Positions 40,917 through 50,833 of a DNA stretch of 64,000 bases are shown one piece after another (positions within the stretch are counted from its first letter, which is position 1; the number at the start of each line of letters is the position of its first letter). The position numbers and the translations under genes were made by a program. The DNA is from Chaetoceros tenuissimus (taxonomy: Eukaryota > Bacillariophyta > Thalassiosirophyceae > Chaetocerotales > Chaetocerotaceae), in contig BLLK01000062.1 of NCBI GenBank assembly GCA_021927905.1, positions 1,364,001-1,428,000 on the forward strand, written 5' to 3'. The notes below the pieces were generated by a model. The model was given only the letters and a program-made list of their open reading frames with translations. It ran no database searches and was not told the origin of the DNA.

Positions 40917-41810
40917 ATGTCAAAGTTCTTCACGTCTTCAACGAAATGGGCACTAGGTTCATGGTCCCTTTTTATCGCCGAGAATCTGGTCCTATCCGAA
41001 AATAGAACAAGAATAATTCAAGAAATTGGTGACGATAACTATCATTATGTCTACGGTCTCTGTTCTACAGCAGCGGTAGGAAGTATTGCTTATGGCTATC
41101 AATACAAAATTAAGAACAAGGGACCAATGCTGTGGAAGGCAGGTCAGGCAGTTCCAGCTTCTGGGAAATTAATGTCTTTTTTATGTCTGGGTTTAGGAAT
41201 GGGTTTGATGAGCCAATCTGCACCAAAGTTACAGATTCCATTAGAGTATATTTCAGGAAGCACCAACGATAGCGCTCCAAAGAAAAATGTAGAAAAGATC
41301 GAACAAAAAGTTGATGAAGCAGTGGTTCCAAGTTCAAAATGGAAGGTTCGTTGTCCATTTGATTTTACAGACTCAAAGTCCAAGTCATTAGACGGAGGGA
41401 GCGATCTTCATGGACTTGATAGAGTTACTCGTCATCCAGGACTTTGGAGTTTTGGGTTGACTGGTATGGGTTTGAGCTATCTAACTCCGAGTGTGCCTAC
41501 TAGAGTCTGGCTTTTCATGCCTGTCCTAGTCGCATTGATTGGGGGCGAACACACAGATTCGCGACACAGACGAAATATGGGAGGTACCTTGTTGAAAGAA
41601 ATGGACGAGAAGACTTCCAATTTTCCTTTCCTTGCCATGATTAGTGGAAAGCAGGAAAATGGAAATGTAGCTGCGTCATTTGGTAAATTGTTTGATGAAA
41701 TCAAAGGATTGAATGGTCTCATTGCCCTTGGTTTAGCTGCCAGTATTGTCGCTCGGAAAGGAGCAGCTTCTGGTGGGAGAATATCTAAGCTTCGAGCTGC
41801 TACTAGATAA
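40917..41810 (+). CDS. NnrU / zeta-carotene isomerase-like membrane protein
   Basis: Single-exon, 297 residues. Several hydrophobic segments are present, including about 45-60, 84-98, 175-192 and 195-210. The central motif RVTRHPGLWSFGLTGMG (about 168-184) followed by GGEHTDSRHRR (about 210-220) matches the NnrU family, which includes plant Z-ISO, a heme-dependent 15-cis-zeta-carotene isomerase. In those proteins the His of RHP and later His residues bind heme. The first 30 residues are not a clear plastid presequence, and the protein is somewhat diverged from Z-ISO, so a carotenoid role is only one option. The C-terminal helix is Ala/Gly-rich and ends in basic residues. Confidence 0.75.
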   Translation: MSKFFTSSTKWALGSWSLFIAENLVLSENRTRIIQEIGDDNYHYVYGLCSTAAVGSIAYGYQYKIKNKGPMLWKAGQAVPASGKLMSFLCLGLGMGLMSQSAPKLQIPLEYISGSTNDSAPKKNVEKIEQKVDEAVVPSSKWKVRCPFDFTDSKSKSLDGGSDLHGLDRVTRHPGLWSFGLTGMGLSYLTPSVPTRVWLFMPVLVALIGGEHTDSRHRRNMGGTLLKEMDEKTSNFPFLAMISGKQENGNVAASFGKLFDEIKGLNGLIALGLAASIVARKGAASGGRISKLRAATR

Positions 41811-42189
41811 AACTAAATACCATAGATTTTTAATGAGAAATAGCGACAATGAGAAATGGCGACATTGTTAACACAGCTATTATTTGTCCAATGACGAAAC
41901 AAAACCTCTGTCAATGCATGTTGAAATCACTATTTCTACGACTAAATCTAATGACGCAGCACGGAGCACTTGCTACTACGTAGATCGTTCCGAATTGCCC
42001 GCCACTGCGCCAACATATGGTACTCGTATTCTATTCGTTACATAATTGTTCTCTCTTTCTCATTACACCCTTACAGTACACAACACAACAGCAATACGTA
42101 AAAATAAAAACATAGGAATCACAAATAAAAAGATACTCTTCGTAATCTACAAGAAGACAGGACTAGACACACGCTGACTCCCGATCACA
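41811..42189. other. Intergenic stretch with a short direct repeat
   Basis: Contains two adjacent near-copies of GAGAAATAGCGACAAT near 41834-41866. Otherwise it holds the 3' UTR of the upstream gene and the 5' UTR of the next. No gene is seen. Confidence 0.5.
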
Positions 42190-43215
42190 ATGACTGATAT
42201 AGCAGACATCCTACCATACATTTCCCTTGCCTTTCTCTTTATAGTTGGCCTAGGTATTGGGGCTTCCACCACCGTAGATGATTTCAAAGTTTCATTCGCG
42301 AAACCTAAAGCAGTTTCAATCGGGTTCTTGTCACAATATCTTTTCATGCCAGTTACAAGTTTCATACTTGCGTCAGCTTTTCAAGTGAGAACAGAGATTG
42401 CAGTCGGTATCGTTCTCATAGGATGTTCGCCGGGAGGTAGTACAAGTAATTTATTTTCATATTGGTCAAATGGAGACGTTGCATTAAGTGTGACAATGTC
42501 TTTTCTTTCTACAATGGCCGCTTTTGCTCTCATGCCGTTTTGGATATGGGTCTTTGTGAAGAAGGCACTCAAAAGTGATGTAAAGATTGATTGGGCTACA
42601 CTTATTGTTAGTCTACTACTGATAGTATTCCCAACATGCATTGGTCTGGCAATTAGAAAGTACAACACTCAGCGGAAAATAGCGGGTAAATTCATTTGGA
42701 AATGGGTGGAGATATTGTCTTCCATGCTTGGAGTTATCTTTTTGACTGCTTCTGTCGCTGGTGCTATTGTATCATACCAAGACTTTTTTCAAGAAGCTGG
42801 GTATTCTATATGGATTACGGCTGTGATTATGCAACCTATAGGTTGCAGCTTTGGCTACATTGTTTCAAAGCTACTGGGCATGTCACCAAAAGAAACAAGG
42901 ACAATTTCTCTCGAGACAGGAATTCAAAATTTCAGTATTGCGCTTGCAGTAGTTCAGTTATCTTTTGCAGCAGACGAAGAGGCACAAAAATATGCTTTAA
43001 TGTTTCCTGCATGCTATGGTTTTTTGTACCTATTTTGGTCTGCAATTCTTGTAGTATTCTTCAAATACTACCTTGCACCAAGGGATTACAAGGGTTTGGA
43101 CAATGATGAAGAGGAATTATCATCTTCTCAGAAAGTGGAATTTCCAATCGCGCTAGGAAATGACGAAGAAGAGGGAGAAGAAGCTACGAAGAAAGAGTTA
43201 GAGACTGGTCCTTAA
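42190..43215 (+). CDS. SLC10/BASS-type (bile acid:sodium symporter family) transporter
   Basis: Single-exon, 341 residues, with about nine hydrophobic segments. The family block GCSPGGSTSNLFSYWSNGDVAL... (about 78-98) is clear, followed by a second half containing a TGIQNFSIALAVVQLSF-like block (about 241-257). These two blocks carry the crossed helices and sodium ligands of the SLC10/SBF fold. Animal members carry bile acids or steroid sulphates; plant and algal BASS proteins carry pyruvate, 2-oxoacids or sulphur compounds in plastid or plasma membranes. The first helix starts almost at residue 1 and no plastid presequence is visible, so a plasma-membrane or secretory location is more likely. 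The tail is Glu-rich. The substrate is unknown. Confidence 0.88.
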   Translation: MTDIADILPYISLAFLFIVGLGIGASTTVDDFKVSFAKPKAVSIGFLSQYLFMPVTSFILASAFQVRTEIAVGIVLIGCSPGGSTSNLFSYWSNGDVALSVTMSFLSTMAAFALMPFWIWVFVKKALKSDVKIDWATLIVSLLLIVFPTCIGLAIRKYNTQRKIAGKFIWKWVEILSSMLGVIFLTASVAGAIVSYQDFFQEAGYSIWITAVIMQPIGCSFGYIVSKLLGMSPKETRTISLETGIQNFSIALAVVQLSFAADEEAQKYALMFPACYGFLYLFWSAILVVFFKYYLAPRDYKGLDNDEEELSSSQKVEFPIALGNDEEEGEEATKKELETGP

Positions 43216-43321
43216 ACGAAATATAGATAGTGCAATTACAGATGTTTTTGAATAGCACTGTAATGAGTAATCTCTCTAATACTTTTGATATATTCTACGC
43301 ATTATGAAAGAGTATTTTAAA

Positions 43322-44581
43322 TTACAATCTTTGCGTCTGCACGAGAGTTTTTGTGTGGGCATTCCAACTCCAGTTTTCAATTGTTTCATGTTGAAGTAAG
43401 CTCTGAGCGACCGTGCATTTAACGATTACCAAATTGCTATCAAGGGAGTCTTTGTTGATTACCTTGTTTGCATTCCGTCTCCATGCAACAAAATTTTTAC
43501 AAGGCTCACTATTACTTCCTTTGCTCAATTTTCTTGTTGAATTAAATGCGCATCTAAGACAAGATGGAGGTTGTATGCATTTCATTTCTGCAAATGTAGA
43601 CATGCAAACATACATTTCTTTCACCTCTTCAGCGTTGAATTTTCCGAGTCTATCCCTACCTAATATTATTTGTGGTTCTCCAACGTTACCAGTTTCTTGA
43701 AGAATATTTCTAGATTCACTTCTTTGCTTCACGGTGCTCCTTTTACTTTGATTTCCGAAGTTTTCATTTTCTACGTCGTCGTCGCCTTTTGGACTTTTGT
43801 TCGACAATGACTTGGATGTAACTTGAACTTGCCCCCCGCTGTGTTGCTCAAGTTGCTTTCTTTTCCTGTCTGTAGATGATTTCAGTCCACGAGTAGCTCC
43901 ATTCTTATCTCCATTTGTGATTTCCTCTTCAAGGCTTCCCGTGTTGATTCCAGGAGAAGCTCTTTTCCTACTCAAATTCACTTTGTTTTTATCCTTCTTC
44001 GTCAATGCCTCATCAATCGAGGGTTTAGTCTTACCAGTTCTTGAAACAGCTGGCGATAGTAAAGCCTTTTCTTCTGCTTGAACCCTTTTTTTGTCCAATC
44101 GTTTATCAATGCGGTCAATAATATCAACATCGAACTTGCCGTTTGTTTTCATTTGATTGATTATATTCCAATACTTGTCTTTCTGAACTCTATCTATATA
44201 ACCCATCTTTTGACATACTCTAAGTTTTTCCTTCATTTCATTTTTTCTATTCACTTGATCCTCTGTCAAGGCATCATTGTGCTCAACTTTTGTTTGCCTG
44301 TCCTTTGATTTGGCTTTATCAGGACTCTTCACAGCATCCTTGGTTGATTTCATCGGCTTTGCTTCAGCTTCTAGCTTCCTTCTACCCAATTTGGATTCCA
44401 TACGATCCATAGTTTTGGCATCAAATGTGTCTGAAGATTTCATACCACTTATTATATTCATATACTTTCTCTTATACTCATCATCAATATATCCCAGTTG
44501 ATGGTACTCAGCAACCTTTTTCTGTGTGAGCCGTCTTCGCTCCCGCTGTTCTTTTGTTAGACTTTTACTTTCGTCCGTCAT
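43322..44581 (-). CDS. Unknown protein with two 66-residue internal repeats and Cys-containing C-terminus
   Basis: Single-exon, 419 residues. Residues about 8-73 and 105-170 are clear repeats of one another: LTKEQ/LTEDQ, then a helix, LGYIDDEYKRKYMNII / MGYIDRVQKDKYWNII, then FDAKTMDRMESKLGRRK / FDVDIIDRIDKRLDKKR. They look like small all-helical domains. The middle (about 175-295) is low-complexity and basic. The C-terminal part (about 320-419) has conserved-looking cysteines (PPSCLRCAF and EPCKNFVAWRRNANK) that could bind zinc. I do not recognise either domain. The basic composition suggests a nucleic-acid or nuclear role, but this is inference. Confidence 0.7.
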   Translation of the reverse strand: MTDESKSLTKEQRERRRLTQKKVAEYHQLGYIDDEYKRKYMNIISGMKSSDTFDAKTMDRMESKLGRRKLEAEAKPMKSTKDAVKSPDKAKSKDRQTKVEHNDALTEDQVNRKNEMKEKLRVCQKMGYIDRVQKDKYWNIINQMKTNGKFDVDIIDRIDKRLDKKRVQAEEKALLSPAVSRTGKTKPSIDEALTKKDKNKVNLSRKRASPGINTGSLEEEITNGDKNGATRGLKSSTDRKRKQLEQHSGGQVQVTSKSLSNKSPKGDDDVENENFGNQSKRSTVKQRSESRNILQETGNVGEPQIILGRDRLGKFNAEEVKEMYVCMSTFAEMKCIQPPSCLRCAFNSTRKLSKGSNSEPCKNFVAWRRNANKVINKDSLDSNLVIVKCTVAQSLLQHETIENWSWNAHTKTLVQTQRL

Positions 44582-45159
44582 GTTTGTTGTGTTTGCTATT
44601 CAAGCTTCCAGTAGGTTGTATTTTATATACGTATAATAGATGTAATCATCGTTGATACCATCAGTTCCAACTTCTACTACTACTGTCTTTACTTCATTCC
44701 AAATTGAAATTTTGGCGATTGACTTGGCGACTGTGTGTGTGCCACAGACACGACTGAACCTTTCTATTTTAACGGTAATTTAACCACATCTTGAGGACAT
44801 ACGATTGGTTCTCTCAACGTCATTGTTGGTGAATATCAGCATTACGAGTGAGTGTTATAATATATATTTTCAACATTACACAGTCGCCTTGGATGGTATC
44901 TGTCAAATTGAAAACATGGAATTTATAATCCTCTTCAAAAGTTTGTGCATTCGCACAGACATGAACCATTGGAAGAAAGAAGTTTAAAGTGGTGAATAAG
45001 TTATAAAATGTCCAGTCAAGATACGATTCCATTTATTCCCCTTTTTAAGAAAGTGTAATGTATAACAATACTATCCATAAGGTACTATTGAAGTTGATAC
45101 TATGTACTAATTACATTTACACATTTTTGCGGTGAAAATTCAGCGAGTTACTTTTTCAT
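44582..45159. other. Intergenic stretch upstream of 43322-44581 gene and downstream of TPI
   Basis: About 580 bp of AT-rich DNA. Short frames on both strands (44805-44987 and 44820-45032) overlap and have no motif. Nothing else is seen. Confidence 0.5.
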
Positions 45160-46349
45160 CTATGGTGCACCGTTAATGACATTGAAGAAATCTGCCTTGA
45201 GAGATGCTCCTCCAATCAAACCTCCATCAATATCAGGCTGTGCAAGAAGATCCTTTGCATTTGCACCCTTCATACTTCCTCCGTATTGGATACGGACAGC
45301 CTTTGCTACATCAGCACTTACATGCTCAGCTACCCATTCACGAATAGAAGCATGAGTCTCTTGTGCCATCTCAGGAGTTGCAGTCAATCCAGTTCCGATT
45401 GCCCATACTAACAAACAAATTAGTATTAATTTCCTTCAAATATTGGTATCTTGATAAAGAAAACAAAGAATGTTTACTCACCTGGTTCGTACGCAATCGC
45501 AACGTTTGCCCAGTCTTCTTCGTTCAATAATTCTGCAGCAGGAGCCAATTGCTTAGCACAAACTTCCATGGTAGTTCCAGCTTCACGCTCTTCCTTCTTC
45601 TCTCCGATAGCAAACATTACCTTCAAACCCTTGTCAAGAGCAACCTTGAGCTTTTTAGCACACAACATCTCATCTTCTCCAGCCATAACAAATCCCTCAC
45701 GACGTTCAGAATGGCCGATGATGACCCAGACAACTCCAGCATCAATAAGTTGGTCAGCACAAATTTCTCCAGTGTATGCTCCTTGCTTTTCATTTACTCC
45801 ACAGTTTTGAGCTCCAATAGCAATATCATCACGGAGCTTCTCTCCAAGAAGAGGAATGTAGATATCCGGTGCACAGATTGCAACCTCTACATTTGCTGGA
45901 ATTGGTCCTAGTTCATTAAACTCTTTGATGAGTGCAGTGAGTGATTCGGTTGTTCCGTTACACTTCCAATTTCCCCCAATAAGGTATGTTCTCTCTCCCT
46001 CCTTTGCTGGTTCTCCAGTTGATGAACCTGGTGGTCTTTTACTGTAGGATACAAGTAAAGTATGTTAGAGTTATGTCAAAAGTAAACATTTGTGAATGGC
46101 GTATGAACAAATAAACTTCACTCTGTGTTCTCCTGTGTTGAAAACATTCTATACTGTTCCAGATTGTTCAACCCAAGTATCATGCGGGTATTATGAAGAA
46201 CATTCCTCTTGCATCCAATTGAATCTTGATTTGTGATGGAAAGATATTCCCTCGAGTTTCTAGAAACGAAAAACTTACTGCTGGATCTGTGAAACTATCT
46301 TTCCTGTTTCCTCCTTTGCTTTATCTGCGATACCTTTTAGAAAATCCAT
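45160..46349 (-). CDS. TPI: Triosephosphate isomerase, three exons
   Basis: Exons 46349-46279, 46041-45482 and 45407-45160; introns 237 and 74 nt, GT-AG. The product is 292 residues. Catalytic residues are in place: Lys50 in GGNWKCNGT, His134 in IIGHSERRE and Glu209 in AYEPVWAIGTG; the phosphate-binding loop IQYGGSMKG and GGLIGGASL follow. It interconverts DHAP and glyceraldehyde 3-phosphate. A 40-residue extension ([20 protein letters not shown]...) precedes the usual start; it looks like an amphipathic helix and may be an organelle presequence, although it has no signal peptide with an A-F motif. The gene stops after the isomerase domain, so it is not the TPI-GAPDH fusion that diatoms also carry. 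Confidence 0.95.
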
Positions 46350-46845
46350 TGTAGTGAAGATTATTAAGTACTAGTTGCTAGTTGCTTATTGTATTTATGG
46401 TCAATGTGATGCAACTGATGATGCGTCTCATCAATTTTTGGAGAAAAAAGTGATGCAGGGGTTCATAAGATCTCTGAATTCTGATTGGTTCATACTCATC
46501 ACTGAAAGATACGTGTACAACCTATACGTACGATTATATTTCGCGCCATAAAAAATGTGCGTGTCATAGTCGTCGGTTTCTTGTCTTTTCTTCCATACTG
46601 TACGTCATTGTCATAATCTAAATGTTGCATCATAATTTCTAGAAATACTGCATCCACATTTCCCATTTATCAAAATGCTTGTCAATTTAAGGTTTTTATA
46701 TGCAGATACCATCAAAAAATCCATCAATGAGTAAAATTGTAGCTTCGTGTGGAATAGTATATTTGGAATAGAAACCGTAAAGGTTTTGATCAAAGTTACT
46801 TGTTTTTAAAATCATTAGTGAAAGATATCTTCAGAGAGTAATATT
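46350..46845. other. Intergenic stretch upstream of TPI
   Basis: This holds the TPI promoter and the 3' UTR of the plastid-protein gene. A 60-codon minus frame (46611-46793) has no motif. Nothing else is seen. Confidence 0.5.
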
Positions 46846-47499
46846 CTAATTTAAAACAGAGTTCAAAAGATTCGCTCTGAATGGAACTCCAGTGATTCCT
46901 TCGATTACTGGAATACTCAACAAACCAAGTGTTCCATAGAGTAGGAAAGGACCTGCAGGCCGTGTCTTTGCAATAACATAACTGAATTTCATAGTTTGAT
47001 CATCGCTTTTTGCAGCGTCCTCTGGTTTTATTGCTAATAATCCTGGATTTCTCATGACCATTTCCTTTGCCTCTTCTTCACCAAATATCTGGCCAAACTC
47101 CACCAATGATGGTTTGAAATTACTCTTATCAAAAGCCAGACAAGCTGGAAGATCCTTTGTCATTTGCAATGCTTCATCAGTTCCATATACTTTTGCTAGT
47201 TCTTGGAAATTAGACTTGAGGAGAGATACGTCCTTTTCAAAGATTCTCTTCTTATCTTCAGTAGTTTTCTCAGAAAATATTGGTGTTCCGTCAACATCTG
47301 CTTTTGGAACTCCCCATGTGTTAAAGAATGGAGCTTTGTACTCTCCTTTCTTAGGGTATTTCTTTTGATAGATGGATAGAGCTTCTTCTACAACTGCATT
47401 TGATACAGTGTTTGCAGTTTTCGCTGGAGCAAATGGTCCAAAAGCTGCTGCTGGTTGCGAAAGTAAAACCATTGCCGCTAGATAAGTAACTGCTTTCAT
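46846..47499 (-). CDS. Plastid-targeted protein of unknown function
   Basis: Single-exon, 217 residues. The N-terminus is a signal peptide ending at AAA with Phe next (AAAFGPFAPAKTA), which is the diatom A-F cleavage motif of bipartite plastid presequences. The mature part has a helical region with two related units (LAKVYGTDEALQMTKDLPACLAF and FGQIFGEEEAKEMVMRNPGLLAI) resembling short helical hairpin repeats, and a hydrophobic C-terminal segment (PFLLYGTLGLLSIPVIEGITG, about 183-203) that should span a membrane. It probably sits in the thylakoid or envelope membrane. Similar proteins are, to my knowledge, widespread in diatoms without assigned function. Confidence 0.82.
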   Translation of the reverse strand: MKAVTYLAAMVLLSQPAAAFGPFAPAKTANTVSNAVVEEALSIYQKKYPKKGEYKAPFFNTWGVPKADVDGTPIFSEKTTEDKKRIFEKDVSLLKSNFQELAKVYGTDEALQMTKDLPACLAFDKSNFKPSLVEFGQIFGEEEAKEMVMRNPGLLAIKPEDAAKSDDQTMKFSYVIAKTRPAGPFLLYGTLGLLSIPVIEGITGVPFRANLLNSVLN

Positions 47500-48005
47500 A
47501 TTGCTTGACTTTTACTTGAAGGAGATCGTGAGACGTGAGATTTTGAGAATAATTCTATTGCTAGATTTGAACTAAGTACAGTAAGGTAAGGATGATATGG
47601 GTTCTTTTTGGTTGTGATGGTTGTGATGGTTGTTTGTTGTTTGCACTTCTTGCTTGGCCAATGCTTACTCATTCTTTGCCAAGTAGGTACCATACTACGT
47701 ACGTACATACCCGAAAACGTTGTTCCACGTAATTTAGCTATGCGTCCGTAAACATTTGTATTGGCTAGGGTTCGCATCGCGTCATATTCGAGATAAACAT
47801 TGAAAATCATCACTGATTGCAAAACCTTCACTCTTCTGATTGATGCCAATGCATTGCATTCTTCTTGAACTTCCAAAGCAAATTGTTGATTGGATAGTTC
47901 CTCCATTTACTCATATGTTTGTGTATATTTGCATATTTCAAAGAAGAAGTAGAAAAGACTGAAGAAAATTTTCATTTCTGGAAAATACAAACTTGTTCAT
48001 TTATC
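47500..48005. other. Divergent intergenic region
   Basis: This contains promoters of the plastid-protein gene (leftward) and the mitochondrial carrier gene (rightward). A 136-codon minus frame (47496-47906) lacks protein-like features and starts in the upstream region of a real gene, so I do not call it. The stretch TACTACGTACGTACATAC near 47694 is a notable alternating purine-pyrimidine run. Confidence 0.5.
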
Positions 48006-49392
48006 ATGGCCAAAGAATCTGATCCAAAGAAGAAGAAGAACCCTGTACTTAATCTCGTCGCAGGTGGAACAGCTGGTTTTGTTGAAAGTTCCATCTGCCA
48101 TCCATTGGATACAATCAAAACGAGGTAAGCTTGGTTCCCAACTTCCTTATCATAACTTTCTCTTTCTACTTTATATCTCATCTCTATCAACAGAATGCAG
48201 TTGAGACGTCAGCAATCTACCCTACATGCAGTTCGTGCAAGAAGTTCTTTGATGGAACCTGGTATTGGACGCCGATCCATGTCTACAAGTTTAGCAGAAC
48301 CGAAGAAGTGGAAGTCTACCATCGAGCAAGCAACTTCAAATGCAGAGAGACCAAGACCACCAAAGGTAGTAGAGGCATCTCTGGGACCATTTGGAACAGC
48401 AAAGCGAATCATTCAACGAGAAGGATTCTTTTCTTTGTATAAAGGACTTACTGCAGTTTGGACTGGAATCGTTCCAAAAATGGCCATCAGATTTCTAACA
48501 TTTGAACAATACGTGAGTATAGCCTCTCTTGAAATACATATAATTTCAATTATAGTGTTTACTCATTCTTTTATACATATAGCGAGAAGGCTTACAAAAG
48601 TTCACAGGGCAAAAGGGTGAATATAGTACTTCGATCAACTTAACAGCTGGACTTGCATGTGGACTTACAGAAGCAGGTGAGTAATAGATACATATACTTT
48701 GGATGAAACATTTTGTTTGAACTATAATTCTAAACTTACAATTTTACATTCACTAGTATTGATTGTGACTCCAGCCGAAGTTTGCAAGATTCGAATGCAG
48801 AGTCAATTCAATTCTTTAATCGATCCATCGCAGTTAGCGCGAAGAAAATACACAAATGTGATTCAGACAGCTTATACAATTACAAAAGAAGAAGGCTTCG
48901 GTGCTCTCTACAAGTAAGTTATCCCAGCTACCAAAATGACCAAGAGTTGTAACCATTTTCGTCTCACATCCAATTTGTATATTTAGAGGAATTATCCCAA
49001 CCATGTTGAGACAAGGTTGTAATCAAGCAGTGAACTTTACAACCTATAATATTTTCAAGAGGAAGGTATTGGACTATCAAAATAAGAAAGAATTAGATCA
49101 CTGGCAGTCTCTCATCTTAGGTGGTGTTAGCGGAGGTTTCGGACCACTTGCAAACAATCCATTGGATGTTTGCAAGACTCGCCTTCAAAAGCAAGTAATA
49201 AAGCCAGGAGTAGAACCGAGATATACAGGTGTTGTACAAGCAATTAGTCTTATTTATAAAGAGGAAGGATTCTTTTCGCTCTGGAAAGGAATAACTCCTA
49301 GATTGTTGAGAATTGTACCAGGTCAAGCAATCACGTTTATGACCTATGAAGCAGTATCATCGGCGCTAACAAAGAGTGGTTATTTTGCTTAA
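48006..49392 (+). CDS. SFC1: Mitochondrial succinate-fumarate-type carrier, five exons
   Basis: Exons 48006-48124, 48194-48512, 48583-48676, 48757-48913 and 48987-49392; introns 69, 70, 80, 73 nt. The product is 364 residues with three mitochondrial-carrier repeats. Signatures are HPLDTIKTRMQ (first intron falls inside it), TPAEVCKIRMQ and NPLDVCKTRLQ. The N-terminus (KKKKNPVLNLVAGGTAGFVES) and the end (KGITPRLLRIVPGQAITF) match yeast Sfc1p closely, which exchanges cytosolic succinate for mitochondrial fumarate. An insert of about 40 residues follows the first signature motif and is absent from the yeast protein. The start ATG at 48006 is preferred over an in-frame one 87 bp upstream because it gives the family's usual short N-terminus. 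Confidence 0.9.
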
Positions 49393-49789
49393 ATTTCATA
49401 ACATTATTTATTAGCATTGGTCTTAAACGACTTTAAATGAAATCACATGTTAAAAATGCCTACAAAGTTATTCATGCAGTCTGTAACATCGAAGTGAAGA
49501 ATCACAGAAATGATCTGAAAATTGCACAGCTTTGCTCTTCTTTTTACCCCTCCAAGTTTCCTCCCCCTCTACCTTATACTTCTTCTTATTAAAAAAATGA
49601 GCAAATGTCTTTCAAAATTTTTATGAACATGAAGTATTATTTTAATTAATTACAGCTGAAGTATCGAAAAGATGAGAATATGAGATGGCCACTCAAAGTG
49701 ACAAAGTAATAATAATCTCAACAAAAGTCGATAGTTAGGTTCCTTCACACATTTTTAACCAGGCTCCCTGTCGGACATGGTGTCATATT
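49393..49789. other. Intergenic stretch between convergent genes
   Basis: 3' flanks of the carrier gene and of the HSF gene. AT-rich, with no gene, repeat or RNA seen. Confidence 0.5.
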
Positions 49790-50833
49790 TCACGTTTCGT
49801 CGAAAACATTACAGAGCTCAGTCAAGTTGTCTGGTAGTGAACGCTTGAGTTGTTGGTACGTCACGGAATTCAAATCAATGTTCATACTATTGTTATCAAC
49901 ACGGTTTTGAACTTGTGTCGCGTTGTGATTATTTTCAATTCCATTTTGAATAGCTTGATTGTGACTGTCAGGAAAGGCGGGAGTGGTATTAATTGGAAGA
50001 TGGTTGATATGTTTACCTTCTAAGGTACCATGATCAAATCCTGTCATGAGATTATTATTCTGCGTTCTACAAGACATTGTATCAGTTTCTGAAACAGCTT
50101 GTAGAATCGTATTGTTTTGTCCAGGATTCAAGGAAGGGAAAGACCATGTTCCATTCATAATTTGTTGACAAATAGATGTAAGATCTGCAGATCCATCAAA
50201 TGAAAATGCTGCACCATTTATGTTTGGTTGCTGCCAGCTCGCATTATGACTGTTGAAGAAACAATTTCTCCCATTCATCATGGAATTGAGGAAAGTCATG
50301 TTAGGAAGACTTTCCTCGCTGTTGAGTCTGGTTCCCAGAAGAGGAGATGGAGCAGCACGCGAGAGTGGCATGGGCATCATGTGATGAAACGCAGGTTCTT
50401 CGTGTGGCATGAGACTGCCTCTCGATACAACGTCTGACTTTTTTGCCCTTTTGATTGAGAGGCAAGCGTTGTACTTGGTCCTCATAAAATTCTGATGAAA
50501 GTAGCAACCTTTGTCTCGATGGCTGGGTCCTTGAATTTGCCTGAACCCCCAATTGTTCAAGCTTCTACGAAAAGAATGGTATTGAGCCGTGGCAAAAAAG
50601 AGTGGCAATAACTCCTCAGCAAGACGTTGCTTGTTGTGAATACGGAAGCATCGACCATGATCTTGCCATGCGATAATGTCTTGATGGTTGTGTAGCTCAG
50701 CATATTCCAATACCTGAAACAGTTTCACTGGAAAGGACCTCTTTCCCTTCTGCAAAGATGATGCTGCCTCCTCTGTGCGAGAGGATGATGTGGCTGCTCC
50801 CCCTCCTGGTTCGTTCCAAAAGTTTTTCTTCAT
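49790..50833 (-). CDS. Heat-shock-factor-type transcription factor
   Basis: Single-exon, 347 residues. The HSF DNA-binding domain spans about 34-130: FPVKLFQVLEYAE, DIIAWQDHGRCFRIHN, LPLFFATAQYHSFRRSLNNWGFRQI (recognition helix) and GCYFHQNFMR. The recognition helix has SFRRSLNNWGF instead of the metazoan SFVRQLNMYGF, a variant I believe common in the expanded diatom HSF family. After the domain come a basic patch and a long Asn/Met/His-rich region without the heptad coiled coil used for trimerisation in classical HSFs. It probably binds DNA in the nucleus, but the nGAAn-type target and any stress role are inferred from the family. Confidence 0.9.
   Translation of the reverse strand: MKKNFWNEPGGGAATSSSRTEEAASSLQKGKRSFPVKLFQVLEYAELHNHQDIIAWQDHGRCFRIHNKQRLAEELLPLFFATAQYHSFRRSLNNWGFRQIQGPSHRDKGCYFHQNFMRTKYNACLSIKRAKKSDVVSRGSLMPHEEPAFHHMMPMPLSRAAPSPLLGTRLNSEESLPNMTFLNSMMNGRNCFFNSHNASWQQPNINGAAFSFDGSADLTSICQQIMNGTWSFPSLNPGQNNTILQAVSETDTMSCRTQNNNLMTGFDHGTLEGKHINHLPINTTPAFPDSHNQAIQNGIENNHNATQVQNRVDNNSMNIDLNSVTYQQLKRSLPDNLTELCNVFDET

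Noticed and set aside
45160-46349. Possible TPI-GAPDH fusion as known in diatom mitochondria
   Set aside because: The frame stops right after the TPI domain and no GAPDH sequence follows.
47496-47906. 136-codon minus frame upstream of the plastid-protein gene
   Set aside because: Lies in a divergent promoter region and has no recognisable protein feature.
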